Assembly: GCA_018670825.1 (NCBI GenBank)
Contig: JABHIW010000119.1
Span: forward strand, 1-55,618
Direction of reading: 5' to 3'
From: Candidatus Scalindua sp.
GTDB lineage: Bacteria; Planctomycetota; Brocadiia; Brocadiales; Scalinduaceae
Length of the DNA stretch: 55,618 nucleotides
The first letter of the stretch is position 1; each line of letters opens with the position of its first letter. This document shows, in pieces, positions 25,437 to 34,703 of the stretch. A program made the translations under genes and the position numbers. A model generated the notes under the pieces. That model did no database searches. It was not told where the DNA came from and saw only the letters and a program-made list of their open reading frames with translations.

Positions 25437-27017
25437 ATGGCAAAAAGGCTTACTCTATACATAACGATATTCTTATTTGTAGGAATAGGTTTTGTTCCCG
25501 TTATAGTAATGTTCCTTAAATCTTTTTTTGTTGATGACGGATTCTCACTGAACACTTATGGGACGTTATTTCAATCAAATAGAGAATGGAAGTTGCTATT
25601 TAACACCCTTTCACTGGCAGGTGCTACAACCTTTATCACCGTTTTATTAGGAGTTCCTCTGGGAACGCTCTTTGCGAAAACAGACCTTCCGCTTAGAAGA
25701 TTCTTTACAGTGATTTTTATTATTCCACTCCTTATCCCTTCATATATTCTGGCAATTGCGTGGTTTTATTGTCTGGGCAGGGCCGGTATTGTGGCATGTG
25801 TCTTAGGGGAAGCAACCGGCATTCTTACATCAAATCTTCTTTTCAGTTTTGCAGGGACGCTTTTTGTGATGGTATCAGCACTGCTTCCAATAGTCATTAT
25901 CCTGACCATGACTTATTTGCGCATGGTTAATCCGGATATGGAAGAGGCTGCACTGCTTCACTGCTCCTGGCCGGTAGCCTTGAGAAGGATAACACTTCCT
26001 CTCATATCTCCCGGTATTGCACTGGGAGCTCTTATTACCTTTATTCTTACACTCGCTGAATTTGGAGTGCCATCTTTTCTGCGTTTTGATGTCTATTCTG
26101 TTGAATCCTTCACCCGGTTATCCGCATTTTATGATTTTGACTCGACTACGGCTGCAGCAGTACCACTGGGAGTAATAACAATTGTTGTCTTAATTATAGA
26201 ACGACTTTTTCTGCGGAGGAAGACGTTTGTTTTCAGAACTATGGGGTCAGAAAATGAGATGGTGATAGTGCCTCTGGGAGAGTCAAAATCATATTTCCTG
26301 GTTGTTGTAAGTATCCTCGTTTTTATTTTTGTTATTGCCCCTTTGTGTGTGTTGCTGTGTAAATCGCTCTCTCCTTCTGCATATTCTGAGGCATTTATCC
26401 GTTCAACAGGCAGTATTATGAGGAGCCTGCTTTATGCCTCAGTTGGTGCTACATGCCTTGTGATATTCGGCTTTTTCCTCGGTTATATTCTTGATCGTAA
26501 AATCCTTCGTTTCTCATATGCTGCAGATTCCATAGCGGTATTCCTCTTTGCTTTACCGGGTGCAGTGATAGGAATTGGTTTATCCGGTCTATGGAATACG
26601 CAGGGGACCAACTTTATATACACGTCTATGGTCATTATCATATTTGGTTATATTGCTCAGTATACGGCGCTGGGGGAGAGAGTTATGGCAGCAACATTTC
26701 CTTATGTATCACGTTCAATGGAAGAGGCGGCACAAATTGCGGGAGCGGGGTGGTATCGAAGGATCTTTAAGGTTCTTGTTCCTTTGGTTAAGAGAGGTAT
26801 GATTGCTACATGGCTGATCTGTTTTATCTTCTGTTTAAGGGATGTCGGTATTACCATGATGGTTTATCCTCCCGGCCATGATACACTACCCGTACGTACA
26901 TTTACCCTTATGGCAAATAGTCCGGATAATGTCATTTCGGCCTTGTGTGTGATTATGATCATGATTACACTTTTGCCACTCTGCGGACTGGGACTAGTGA
27001 AAAAATATATAACTTAG
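25437..27017 (+). CDS. Iron ABC transporter permease (FbpB-like, two fused halves)
   Basis: A 526-residue inner membrane protein with about 12 membrane segments, made of two homologous permease halves as in FbpB/SfuB-type Fe3+ transporters. Each half has an EAA-like loop that contacts the ATPase: EEAALLHCSWPVALRRITLP in the first and EEAAQIAGAGWYRRIFKVLVP in the second. It forms the channel of the ferric uptake system whose binding protein is probably the lipoprotein at 21403-22428. The ATPase gene follows 22 bp downstream. ATG 25437 is the start used. Confidence 0.9.
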   Translation: MAKRLTLYITIFLFVGIGFVPVIVMFLKSFFVDDGFSLNTYGTLFQSNREWKLLFNTLSLAGATTFITVLLGVPLGTLFAKTDLPLRRFFTVIFIIPLLIPSYILAIAWFYCLGRAGIVACVLGEATGILTSNLLFSFAGTLFVMVSALLPIVIILTMTYLRMVNPDMEEAALLHCSWPVALRRITLPLISPGIALGALITFILTLAEFGVPSFLRFDVYSVESFTRLSAFYDFDSTTAAAVPLGVITIVVLIIERLFLRRKTFVFRTMGSENEMVIVPLGESKSYFLVVVSILVFIFVIAPLCVLLCKSLSPSAYSEAFIRSTGSIMRSLLYASVGATCLVIFGFFLGYILDRKILRFSYAADSIAVFLFALPGAVIGIGLSGLWNTQGTNFIYTSMVIIIFGYIAQYTALGERVMAATFPYVSRSMEEAAQIAGAGWYRRIFKVLVPLVKRGMIATWLICFIFCLRDVGITMMVYPPGHDTLPVRTFTLMANSPDNVISALCVIMIMITLLPLCGLGLVKKYIT

Positions 27018-27039
27018 ATCTGCAGCTGAAAAAGCAAAA

Positions 27040-27729
27040 ATGATAGTTAAAGTTGAAAACGTCTCTAAAGCATACTATAAGATTCCCGTTATAAGGGAGA
27101 TGTCACTCGATATTGAAAGAGGAGAGAGGATTGTAATCCTCGGGCCGTCCGGGTGTGGAAAGACAACGTTCTTGAGGATGATAGCGGGATTTATACCGCC
27201 TGATAAAGGCAGGCTTGTTATTGATGGGCAAACGGTAGCAGATAACGGGAAAAGTATTATTGCTCCAGAAAGCAGGCAGGTAGGGATGGTTTTTCAAGAC
27301 CTTGCCCTCTGGCCGCATATGACCAGTTATAAAAATATTGAATTTGGATTGAAGGCTAAGAGAATTCCAAAGACGGAAAGAAAAGGACGAATTGACACAA
27401 TCTTAGAGAAAATACAAATGGTTCAGTTCAAGAATGCTTATCCGGGAGAACTCTCCGGTGGCCAACAACAGAGGATAGCACTTGCCCGCGCCCTTGTAAC
27501 GCACCCAAAGATACTCTTGATGGATGAACCTCTGTCGAGTCTTGATGCCGATCTCAGGCAGGTTTTATTGAGAGAAATATTAAGGTTGCAGGAAGAACTT
27601 GCCATAACTATGATTTATGTAACACATGACAGGGAAGAAGCATTTTCTCTGGCAACGAGAATAGTGGTAATGAAAGAAGGGAAAATCCAGAAGACAGGGA
27701 CTGTCAGTCAGATAAAAGAGTGGTTGTAG
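27040..27729 (+). CDS. ABC transporter ATPase (FbpC-like)
   Basis: A 229-residue ATP-binding subunit. Walker A is GPSGCGKTT near residue 36, the signature LSGGQQQRIALARAL near 137, Walker B ILLMDEP, and the switch His in YVTHDREEA. It powers import through the adjacent permease. It is shorter than classic FbpC (about 350 aa) because it lacks the C-terminal regulatory domain; this short form is common. It lies 22 bp after the permease and 38 bp before a haem lipoprotein, so the three may be one transcript. Confidence 0.9.
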   Translation: MIVKVENVSKAYYKIPVIREMSLDIERGERIVILGPSGCGKTTFLRMIAGFIPPDKGRLVIDGQTVADNGKSIIAPESRQVGMVFQDLALWPHMTSYKNIEFGLKAKRIPKTERKGRIDTILEKIQMVQFKNAYPGELSGGQQQRIALARALVTHPKILLMDEPLSSLDADLRQVLLREILRLQEELAITMIYVTHDREEAFSLATRIVVMKEGKIQKTGTVSQIKEWL

Positions 27730-27767
27730 AAATTTAATATTGAATATCGTAGATAGTAGTGTGAGAA

Positions 27768-28115
27768 ATGAAAAGGCGTTGTAATGTTTACATAATTTGG
27801 ATTGTTGGCCTCTTATTTATACAGCAATTCATCTCCGGCTGTGCGACGACAGTAACAAAGGACCTGCACAAAGAGGATTTATACCGACAGGATGAGCAGA
27901 AGGAAGAAATGGATCTGATTGGCCAGAAACTTTTCCGTAATAAATGCTCTATCTGCCATGAACTGCCGGAAATTGACGCCTATCCTTATACTCCGGAACA
28001 GTGGTCAAGCATAATTGACATCATGCACGATACAAAAGCGGCCAAAAAATTTATTACAATAGAAGAGACGGAAAAGATAAAGGGTTATTTGGGAAGGCTA
28101 ACCCAAACAAGGTGA
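27768..28115 (+). CDS. Small monohaem cytochrome c-like lipoprotein
   Basis: A 115-residue lipoprotein (lipobox FISGC) with one haem-binding motif CSICH near residue 62 and a helical C-terminal region (FITIEETEKIKGYLG) of the class I cytochrome c type. The distal haem ligand, normally Met, could be in DIMHD (inference). It should sit in a membrane facing the periplasm and carry electrons. Placement 38 bp after the iron ABC transporter suggests co-expression and perhaps a role in iron redox chemistry, which is speculative. Confidence 0.72.
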   Translation: MKRRCNVYIIWIVGLLFIQQFISGCATTVTKDLHKEDLYRQDEQKEEMDLIGQKLFRNKCSICHELPEIDAYPYTPEQWSSIIDIMHDTKAAKKFITIEETEKIKGYLGRLTQTR

Positions 28116-28137
28116 TCCTTCGTTCTGCCCAATAAGA

Positions 28138-28213
28138 AATGTCGGGTAAGAAACCCGACCTACGTAAAATACTTTAATAATTTTGTAGGGCGGGTTTCTT
28201 ACCCGCCGACATT
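28138..28213. repeat. Paired-hairpin inverted repeat element (REP-like)
   Basis: Outer arms begin AATGTCGG and end CCGACATT. Inside are two hairpins: GTCGGGT-AAGAA-ACCCGAC (28141-28159) and GGCGGGT-TTCTT-ACCCGCC (28189-28207), followed and preceded by CTAC / GTAG. The GTCGGGT-type stems resemble REP sequences known from many bacteria. No T run follows, so it is not a simple terminator. Confidence 0.7.
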
Positions 28214-28262
28214 GAATTTTCTATGCGTCAGGATAACCAGTAAAGAGGAAAGGACAGATAAA

Positions 28263-29357
28263 ATGGAAGATGAAAAGGTACAGAATACAACGACACGATT
28301 AGAGAGTGGATTGAGCAGGAGAGATTTCGTGAAACGCGGACTCGCAATAGGACAGGCTGTCTTCATAGGTGGTGTATTGGTTGGGAATTTTGCGGGCTGC
28401 ACGACTACATCAAAGAAGGAGAATGGGGCAAATGTCAGAAGAAAGAAGAACATCAAGTTTGCTCACATAACAGATACCCATGTTACATTCTCCGGTAAAA
28501 ATGGCACTGCCCTGAAAGAGGAGAGCTTCAACATCTTCAGGGATGTAATAGGTCAGGTCAACAATATGCCCGACATAGACTTTATTCTTTTCGGCGGTGA
28601 CAATATAAATAACACGGATCCCGAAGCAAAAGATTTTAATGAGTTTATGAATATTATGTCGAGTGTTAAGGTCCCATATTTTGCACAATTCGGCAATCGT
28701 GAGGTGTCTCCAATTCCTCCCGGTATCGCACTGTCAAAGGAACAGTATGCTGGAAAGATGAAAGGCCACGGACTTGATGTAGGAAACTATTCGTGGAGTT
28801 TGTCACCTGTGCCGGGTTTGAGGATATTAGGATTGGATACTACTATAGAGGGGCATGATAACGGAGAAATTCCTAAGGAAGAACTCAAATGGATTAAGAA
28901 AGAGATTAGGAAGTATCCAGATGACATGATTATCACGCTCAGTCATCATCTCCTTCTTCCTACATGGGGAAACAGGGATATACCAAAATGGAAGAAGAAA
29001 TACCTCCTGAAGAACTATCAGGAGGTTAATGCCATTCTGAAAGGCGCTCCTCAGGTTAAGGCGTGTCTAATGGGACATCATCATGTCTCAAAGACTCAGA
29101 CTGTTAACGGACTTCATTATATCGCATCCCCGGCAGCCGTCCAGTACCCGCATGCCTTTAGAACCATAACAATTATAGATAACGTAGCAAGACTGGAGTT
29201 CCATCAGATCAGAGATCAGAGGATTATAGAACTGGGGAAACAAAACCTGTTAACAAGCAAAAATGCGGAAGAATATGCAGGCGATAGTGCTGGAGATATA
29301 CTGGCGTATTGTCATGGTGGTGAGCTTGATAATAATGTTGTGTTGCGATTTAGATGA
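28263..29357 (+). CDS. Tat-exported metallophosphoesterase lipoprotein
   Basis: A calcineurin-like phosphoesterase of 364 residues. The N-terminus has a twin-arginine motif (SRRDFVKRG) and a lipobox-like FAGC, so it is probably folded and exported, then anchored. Metal-binding motifs in order are HITDTHV, FGGDNIN, FGNREVS (the usual GNH[DE] reads GNRE here), LSHHLL and MGHHHVSK. The start is placed at ATG 28263 rather than an upstream start at 28212 that overlaps the repeat element. The substrate is unknown; relatives include phosphatases and phosphodiesterases. The Arg in the third motif may alter activity. Confidence 0.87.
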   Translation: MEDEKVQNTTTRLESGLSRRDFVKRGLAIGQAVFIGGVLVGNFAGCTTTSKKENGANVRRKKNIKFAHITDTHVTFSGKNGTALKEESFNIFRDVIGQVNNMPDIDFILFGGDNINNTDPEAKDFNEFMNIMSSVKVPYFAQFGNREVSPIPPGIALSKEQYAGKMKGHGLDVGNYSWSLSPVPGLRILGLDTTIEGHDNGEIPKEELKWIKKEIRKYPDDMIITLSHHLLLPTWGNRDIPKWKKKYLLKNYQEVNAILKGAPQVKACLMGHHHVSKTQTVNGLHYIASPAAVQYPHAFRTITIIDNVARLEFHQIRDQRIIELGKQNLLTSKNAEEYAGDSAGDILAYCHGGELDNNVVLRFR

Positions 29358-29534
29358 GATAAGAAACAAGAGACAAAATACATCGCACACACCAAAAAGC
29401 ACGTCGGGCAGGAAGACGTAGAGGGCATAGAGGAAATTATAGAGGCAAGACACGATAATTATAGAATTAAATTAGAGTAATAAATAAGAGGTTTAAAGTA
29501 CGAATCAGGCTCTAATATTAACACACTAAAGTGC

Positions 29535-29939
29535 ATGGGAAATATATTTGTTGATAAGGGTGGAGAGATCTATAAATTTGTGTCGGAGAACGACCGCCCT
29601 GTACATGTCCGTTTTCCGGTTAAACTTGCAGTAAAAATAGAGGAGGAATTTCCTGAATTTTTTTACTATTCCGACTTCGTCTTAAATTTAAACAAAGGAG
29701 AGGTGTTTATTATTACAGATTCTCCTATTTCCGAAGGCTCTGCTTTAATAATGCATTTTTACATACCTCCTGAAGAAAAGCTTCTGGGTGAGTTTAATGG
29801 TAAAGTCACTGGTATAAACCATGATAATAATTATCCTCAGGGAGTGTTTGTGGAGTTTACAGGCAGTTTTAGGAATGATATGACAATATTCACAGACTAC
29901 CTGGATGAGAAAAAACACTTAATTGATATTGAGATCTAA
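29535..29939 (+). CDS. PilZ-like domain protein
   Basis: A 134-residue protein with a PilZ-type beta-barrel pattern: HVRFPVKLAVKI, FVLNLNKGEVFIITD (where c-di-GMP binders usually have DxSxxG), LIMHFYIPPEEKLLGEFNGKV and GVFVEFTG. The RxxxR and DxSxxG residues that hold c-di-GMP are not clearly kept, so it may be a degenerate PilZ or a type that binds partners rather than nucleotide. No ribosome binding site stands out. It lies alone between convergent neighbours. Confidence 0.7.
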   Translation: MGNIFVDKGGEIYKFVSENDRPVHVRFPVKLAVKIEEEFPEFFYYSDFVLNLNKGEVFIITDSPISEGSALIMHFYIPPEEKLLGEFNGKVTGINHDNNYPQGVFVEFTGSFRNDMTIFTDYLDEKKHLIDIEI

Positions 29940-30043
29940 GCCGTGACGTGGTAATGGGAGTAATATTATACGGCCCAATTACTTTAACTCAGGCGCAGAG
30001 TAAGCAGAAGGTTAGTAAAAGCAGGCTTGAAATAAGAAGAGGT

Positions 30044-30811
30044 TTATTCATTTAAAATTTTTATCATGTGTTTGTGGATTTTCCCATTTGAAGCAGCGAC
30101 ATTCCCCATCTTCAGATGGTATCTCTTCCCTTGTACATCGGTAATCCTTCCTCCTGCTTCCGTTAATATCAAACTGCCAGCCGCATAGTCCCACGGATTC
30201 AATGTTAATTCCCAGTATCCGTCAAATCTTCCGCATGCAGTATAACAAAGATCCAACGCTGCTGAACCCGTCCTTCTGATACCATGGACGTTTTCATAAA
30301 AAAACTTTTTCATCTGACCAAGGCTTTTCCTCATCAAGAGACCCCTCTCATAGTAAAAACCTAGAACCAGTAATGCTTTATTTAGGCTCCTAACGCTTGA
30401 AACATTGATTTTTTTGTCATTGAGGTATGCTCCTTCATTTTTTTCAGCATAAAAAAATTCTTTCTTAAGCGGATCAAATACAACGCCAATCAGAGGTTTT
30501 CCTTTTTTGTACAAAGCGATTGATACACAAAACATGGGGAATTTATGATAGAAATTATTTGTGCCGTCCAGCGGATCTATAACCCAGCAGTAATCAGACT
30601 TGTGTATTTCTTCACCGGATTCTTCTGTTAATATAGAGTGGTTGGGGAATTTATTTTTTATTATACTTATGATTTTGTTTTCAGACTCAATATCAGCTTT
30701 TGTAACCAGGTCACATGTATTTGTCTTACTAATGGCGTTTACGTTTTCTGAATAATAATGCAGTATTATTTTAGCAGCTTCTTTAGCGGCCTTTATTGCG
30801 GTTCTTTTCAT
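30044..30811 (-). CDS. suhB: Inositol-1-monophosphatase family protein
   Basis: A 255-residue Mg2+-dependent sugar/inositol phosphatase. Metal-ligand motifs are EESGEE near 70, WVIDPLDGTNNFYHKFPMF near 84, and WDYAAGSLILTEAGG in the C-terminal third. The family covers inositol monophosphatase, 3'-phosphoadenosine phosphatase and related activities; DPLDGTxNF with WDxAAG fits the SuhB group best. Upstream on the same strand is mltA, with a hairpin between. Start ATG 30811. Confidence 0.88.
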   Translation of the reverse strand: MKRTAIKAAKEAAKIILHYYSENVNAISKTNTCDLVTKADIESENKIISIIKNKFPNHSILTEESGEEIHKSDYCWVIDPLDGTNNFYHKFPMFCVSIALYKKGKPLIGVVFDPLKKEFFYAEKNEGAYLNDKKINVSSVRSLNKALLVLGFYYERGLLMRKSLGQMKKFFYENVHGIRRTGSAALDLCYTACGRFDGYWELTLNPWDYAAGSLILTEAGGRITDVQGKRYHLKMGNVAASNGKIHKHMIKILNE

Positions 30812-30831
30812 TTTCTATTTATTGAAGTTTT

Positions 30832-30863
30832 TTAATAAGATGAGGAAGACCTCCTCTTATTAA
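30832..30863. other. Intergenic hairpin between mltA and suhB-like gene
   Basis: The stem TTAATAAGA / TCTTATTAA continues as GAGG-AAGA-CCTC after one mismatch. It lacks a T run on the minus strand, so it is not a standard terminator. It may set transcript stability between the two minus-strand genes (inference). Confidence 0.4.
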
Positions 30864-30883
30864 GTGATAACTGATGTCTTTCT

Positions 30884-32029
30884 TTATTTCTTTAAAAGAT
30901 AGTAGAGTTTACCATAGGTATTTAAATTTCCTGCTTTATACATGGCCGCATCACCTATTCCAAAAAATACATCAGCCCTGGCGGGCGTTTTAATAGCACT
31001 CCCGGTATCCTGGTCCAGAACAAAGAATGATTTTTCCACTTGCCATTTTTTCTGAGACCTGGCGGTACCTCCCGGCCTATCTGTTCCTATAACGGCAAAG
31101 GCCAGCCCACCCGGTGGAAAGACCTTTTTGTCGGTTGCTATACTTCGCATCGAGGTGACAGGTACACCTATAGAACCGTGAGGAACGGCATGAGGTACTT
31201 TTCTAAAAAAGATATATCGGTCGTTTTGCCTCAGATAATGGTCCAACTTGTCAGGATGACGATCAAAATATTTAATTAACACGGGAAGGGTCAGCTCTTC
31301 TTCCTGGATATTGCCGTCCATAACTAATAACCGGCCAATGCTCGTATAAGAATGCCCTGAATTTCCGGCATATCCGACATAAATTTCCTTGCCTGATGCC
31401 AGCCTGATCTGGCCGGAACCCTGTACATGAATGAGATAGGCTTCCAACTTTGACTTGAGGTAGGCAATTTCGTTACCACTTAATAGGTTACGCTCCTCAA
31501 TTTCACGACGGGTAAAATACGGTTTTTTAAAATCTGCAGGTTTCCCATAAAGTGGGTACCGAAATAGTTCTGTGGGTGTTAAACTTCCATCGTAAATGGG
31601 AGTCCCGTAACCGGTAAAATGGACTTGCCCCTCATATCTCTTCCCAATAGCTTGGAATATTCTGAAGTTTTTAGAAACAAATTCGTTCAACTCCCGGGGA
31701 TTTTTAGACCGAATGTATCCATCCCGGAAAAACTCTAAAGTTTCTATCTGTTTTTCAGGAGTAAAACCTGTTGAACTGAAGGCATTCGGGTAAGATTTTA
31801 TTTTTTTAAAATATTCAAGACTACTGCTTATGGATAGTAATAAAAGTTCTTTGTCATAATCATCTCTAAAATCAGGAAATTGACTCTGATTTGAAACCTC
31901 AGACAGGCCAAGTCCTGTTTTCATTGGTAATAGAAGTGGTTGATTCACTGTTGAACAGCCTGTCTGCAAAATCAGAAACAGTAACACAACTACCAATAAA
32001 CGGCTAAGATAATTATTTCTTGATTTCAT
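30884..32029 (-). CDS. mltA: Membrane-bound lytic murein transglycosylase A
   Basis: A 381-residue lipoprotein (lipobox LQTGC) that cleaves peptidoglycan glycan strands to anhydromuropeptides in the periplasm. MltA landmarks include FTGYGTPIYDGSLTP, YLIHVQGSGQIRL, VGYAGNSGHSYTSIGRLL, and the C-terminal 3D domain with DQDTGSAIKTPARADVFFG, whose aspartates form the active site. Length agrees with the family. Its gene is divergent from the mutarotase gene by only a few bases if the longest start of that gene is used. Confidence 0.92.
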   Translation of the reverse strand: MKSRNNYLSRLLVVVLLFLILQTGCSTVNQPLLLPMKTGLGLSEVSNQSQFPDFRDDYDKELLLLSISSSLEYFKKIKSYPNAFSSTGFTPEKQIETLEFFRDGYIRSKNPRELNEFVSKNFRIFQAIGKRYEGQVHFTGYGTPIYDGSLTPTELFRYPLYGKPADFKKPYFTRREIEERNLLSGNEIAYLKSKLEAYLIHVQGSGQIRLASGKEIYVGYAGNSGHSYTSIGRLLVMDGNIQEEELTLPVLIKYFDRHPDKLDHYLRQNDRYIFFRKVPHAVPHGSIGVPVTSMRSIATDKKVFPPGGLAFAVIGTDRPGGTARSQKKWQVEKSFFVLDQDTGSAIKTPARADVFFGIGDAAMYKAGNLNTYGKLYYLLKK

Positions 32030-32174
32030 AAAACAATTGCTCCTTTTCCTGGAAAACGTAAGGACTAAATCTCTTATTGTTTGGCATTGGACAATCTGTC
32101 TTGATTTACTTATTATAATACCATATTACTTCGCATTCCTATATACGAATTCCAGAGATGAGGTACATAGAATA

Positions 32175-33044
32175 TTGGAAATATTATCGAAGACAAAAAG
32201 TATCGGGACGACCAGTCACATAAGTAATAATGAAATTGCGGTTGTACTTGACAGCCACGGCGCAAAGGCCCTCTCATTAGAACACACCGGCAGCAAAGTA
32301 CTGTATTATGATCCGCATGATATTTCTCATAGTGGAATGCCTCTCTGTTTTCCCAATTTTGGTCCACTGGAGAATGGAGAGTTGATCGCAAATGGAAAAC
32401 ATTTTAAAATGGGTCAGCATGGTTTTATTCGTGACCGGGATTTTGAGATTAAGCATAAAAGTGCAGATTCGATTACCTATGCACTTAAATCTGATGCGGC
32501 CAGTTTAGCCGTTTTTCCTTTCGAATTTGAGTTTACGGTAAAGTACTCTATAATAAGAAATGGAATTACCATGAAGCTGATCATGGAAAACAACTCTCAG
32601 GAAATTATGACTATCGCTCCGGGCGTTCATCCTTACTTTGCCGTTGACAATCCAATGGAAATTTTTTTAAATACCAAAGCCGAGATAGGGAACAACAACT
32701 CGGATGGTTATAGAGAAATGGAACTGGAAGAGTCAGGAGTCTTCAGGGTTACTAGCGACAATAAGGACGGTTTGAAGACTGTTCATGTTCAGGGTACGCC
32801 TGATATGCATCTGATTAACCATGGACTGAAAAAAACAAATGTAACGATAGGAAGCACGAGAACAATTGAAATCATTTCAGATCCGGAAGTTTTCAACCGG
32901 ATGGCCGTTTGGCGTAAAGCAACTGATTCAAAATTTATCTGCGTAGAACCTGCATTTAAACAAAATGCGATTAATAGTGGAGGCATTGAAATTGCCGCCA
33001 GAAAGCAATTTGTTACGGAATTGTCTATTTGTGTTGTAGGATGA
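32175..33044 (+). CDS. D-hexose-6-phosphate mutarotase / aldose 1-epimerase family
   Basis: A galactose-mutarotase-fold protein of the YeaD type that interconverts anomers of sugars or sugar phosphates. Signature segments are MPLCFPNFGPLENG, GQHGFIRDRDFEI (His and Arg of the active site), APGVHPYFAVD (catalytic His) and FICVEPAF (catalytic Glu). The frame is open from 32037, but the first 46 codons look non-homologous and there is no ATG. I choose a TTG at 32175, giving about 289 residues, the usual family length; the start is uncertain. The M48 protease gene follows 50 bp later. Confidence 0.8.
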   Translation: MEILSKTKSIGTTSHISNNEIAVVLDSHGAKALSLEHTGSKVLYYDPHDISHSGMPLCFPNFGPLENGELIANGKHFKMGQHGFIRDRDFEIKHKSADSITYALKSDAASLAVFPFEFEFTVKYSIIRNGITMKLIMENNSQEIMTIAPGVHPYFAVDNPMEIFLNTKAEIGNNNSDGYREMELEESGVFRVTSDNKDGLKTVHVQGTPDMHLINHGLKKTNVTIGSTRTIEIISDPEVFNRMAVWRKATDSKFICVEPAFKQNAINSGGIEIAARKQFVTELSICVVG

Positions 33045-33094
33045 CCGGGCAGGATACCATTCTAATTATTAATATTTTCCGGAGGTTTAAAGCC

Positions 33095-34648
33095 ATGATG
33101 CGAAAACTATTTATTTTATTTGCACTATGTTCAATTACCCTGTATGGATGCGCGGTTAATCAGGTTACTGGCAAACGGCAGCTTGGATTAGTATCAGAAT
33201 CTCAAGAGCTTAAGATAGGTAGCCAGCAGTACGTGCCCAGCCGTCAGATGCAAGGTGGAGACTATGTGATCGATCCGGAATTAACTAAATATGTGAGTGA
33301 AGTAGGCCAGAAATTGGCTGCCGTCAGTGATCGTAAGCTTCCTTATGAATTTGTGGTGATTAACAACTCAGTGCCCAATGCCTGGGCGTTGCCTGGAGGG
33401 AAAATAGCCGTTAATCGTGGATTATTGATAGAGCTAAATAGCGAGGCTGAACTGGCTGCGGTATTGGGGCACGAAATAGTCCACGCTGCAGCGCGACACG
33501 GTGCCCAGGGAATGGAGCGTGGAATTATGCTGCAGGGGGCAGTCGCATTAGCTGGCATCGCTTCACAGGGGACCAGTTATGCAAACCTTGCTGTTCAAGG
33601 CGCTCAGACTGCAGCGGGCCTTATTAGTCAGAAATACGGGAGGAATGCTGAGAAAGAATCTGATCTCTATGGCATGAAATATATGTCACGGGCCGGTTAT
33701 GATCCAAGGGCCGCCATAAGCCTGCAGGAAACATTCGTAAGGTTATCCAAAGGGAAAGAAACGGACTGGTTATCGGGACTGTTTTCCAGCCATCCGCCTT
33801 CTAAGGAACGTGTTGACGCAAATCGCGTGACAGCTAAAACCCTGCCGGAGTCGGGTGAGTTGGGTACGCAACGTTATAAGGATAAGATTGCACACCTGAT
33901 TCAAACAAAAGATGCTTACGACGCACTCGACAAAGGAGATAAAGCGTTGAGTGAAGGAAAAACGCAGGAAGCTCTGGCTCTTGCTCAACAGGCAATTCTA
34001 GGTGAGCCCAAAGAAGGACATTCCCATGCCTTAATCGGAGATGTATATATGAAACAGCAGCAATACCAGAATGCCTTGACAAGCTATAACAAGGCAGTGG
34101 CACTTAACAGTGAATTCTTCTATTTCTATGCCCAGCGTGGTTTAACTAAACAGAAACTGGGAGACCAGCAGGGAGCTCGTGGAGACTTGGAAAGAAGCAC
34201 AAAATTACTTCCCACAGCAACAGCGTTAAATGCTTTGGGTAATATGTCTTTAGCTCAAGGTAACAGGCAGAAAGCACTGGGATATTTTAGAGATGCTGCT
34301 ACATCAAATTCTGAACCAGGCAGACAGGCGGCGCAGTCATTTGTGAGACTTGACATGCGTGGAAACCCTAATAATCACATAAGGACACGTGTCAACCTGA
34401 ATAAGAAACGATTTGTTGTTATCACGGTTTCCAACCCTACTCCAATACCTGTCCGTGACGTGAAAATAAAAATACGTTACCCGGATGCACAGGGCAAAGC
34501 ACTTGAAATAGTGAAAGATGTAAGCAATATTCTTTCTTCCGGAAAGTCGACTACTGTGGAAACGGGAATAGGGCCGGTTGAAGACCCCATGACGTTAAGA
34601 TATATGAGGGTGATTGTGTTAAAAGCTAATGTGGTGGAAAATTCATAA
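33095..34648 (+). CDS. M48-family metalloprotease lipoprotein with TPR repeats (BepA-like)
   Basis: A 517-residue lipoprotein (lipobox LYGC, Cys19) with the zinc protease motif HEIVH (His126, Glu127, His130) and the third ligand in EKESDLYGMKYM. A helical TPR region follows (ALIGDVYMKQQQYQNALTSYNKA), and an additional ~100-residue C-terminal beta-like domain (VVITVSNPTPIPVRDVKI) that plain BepA lacks. Family members handle misfolded outer membrane proteins. ATG 33095 is chosen because GGAGG lies at 33081-33085; an in-frame GTG-type start at 33029 would overlap the mutarotase. The TPR gene follows. Confidence 0.9.
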   Translation: MMRKLFILFALCSITLYGCAVNQVTGKRQLGLVSESQELKIGSQQYVPSRQMQGGDYVIDPELTKYVSEVGQKLAAVSDRKLPYEFVVINNSVPNAWALPGGKIAVNRGLLIELNSEAELAAVLGHEIVHAAARHGAQGMERGIMLQGAVALAGIASQGTSYANLAVQGAQTAAGLISQKYGRNAEKESDLYGMKYMSRAGYDPRAAISLQETFVRLSKGKETDWLSGLFSSHPPSKERVDANRVTAKTLPESGELGTQRYKDKIAHLIQTKDAYDALDKGDKALSEGKTQEALALAQQAILGEPKEGHSHALIGDVYMKQQQYQNALTSYNKAVALNSEFFYFYAQRGLTKQKLGDQQGARGDLERSTKLLPTATALNALGNMSLAQGNRQKALGYFRDAATSNSEPGRQAAQSFVRLDMRGNPNNHIRTRVNLNKKRFVVITVSNPTPIPVRDVKIKIRYPDAQGKALEIVKDVSNILSSGKSTTVETGIGPVEDPMTLRYMRVIVLKANVVENS

Positions 34649-34703
34649 GATAAAAAGATAACTCCATCAGCAACACCAATTGTTAAAATCTTTGGAAGAG
34701 ACT

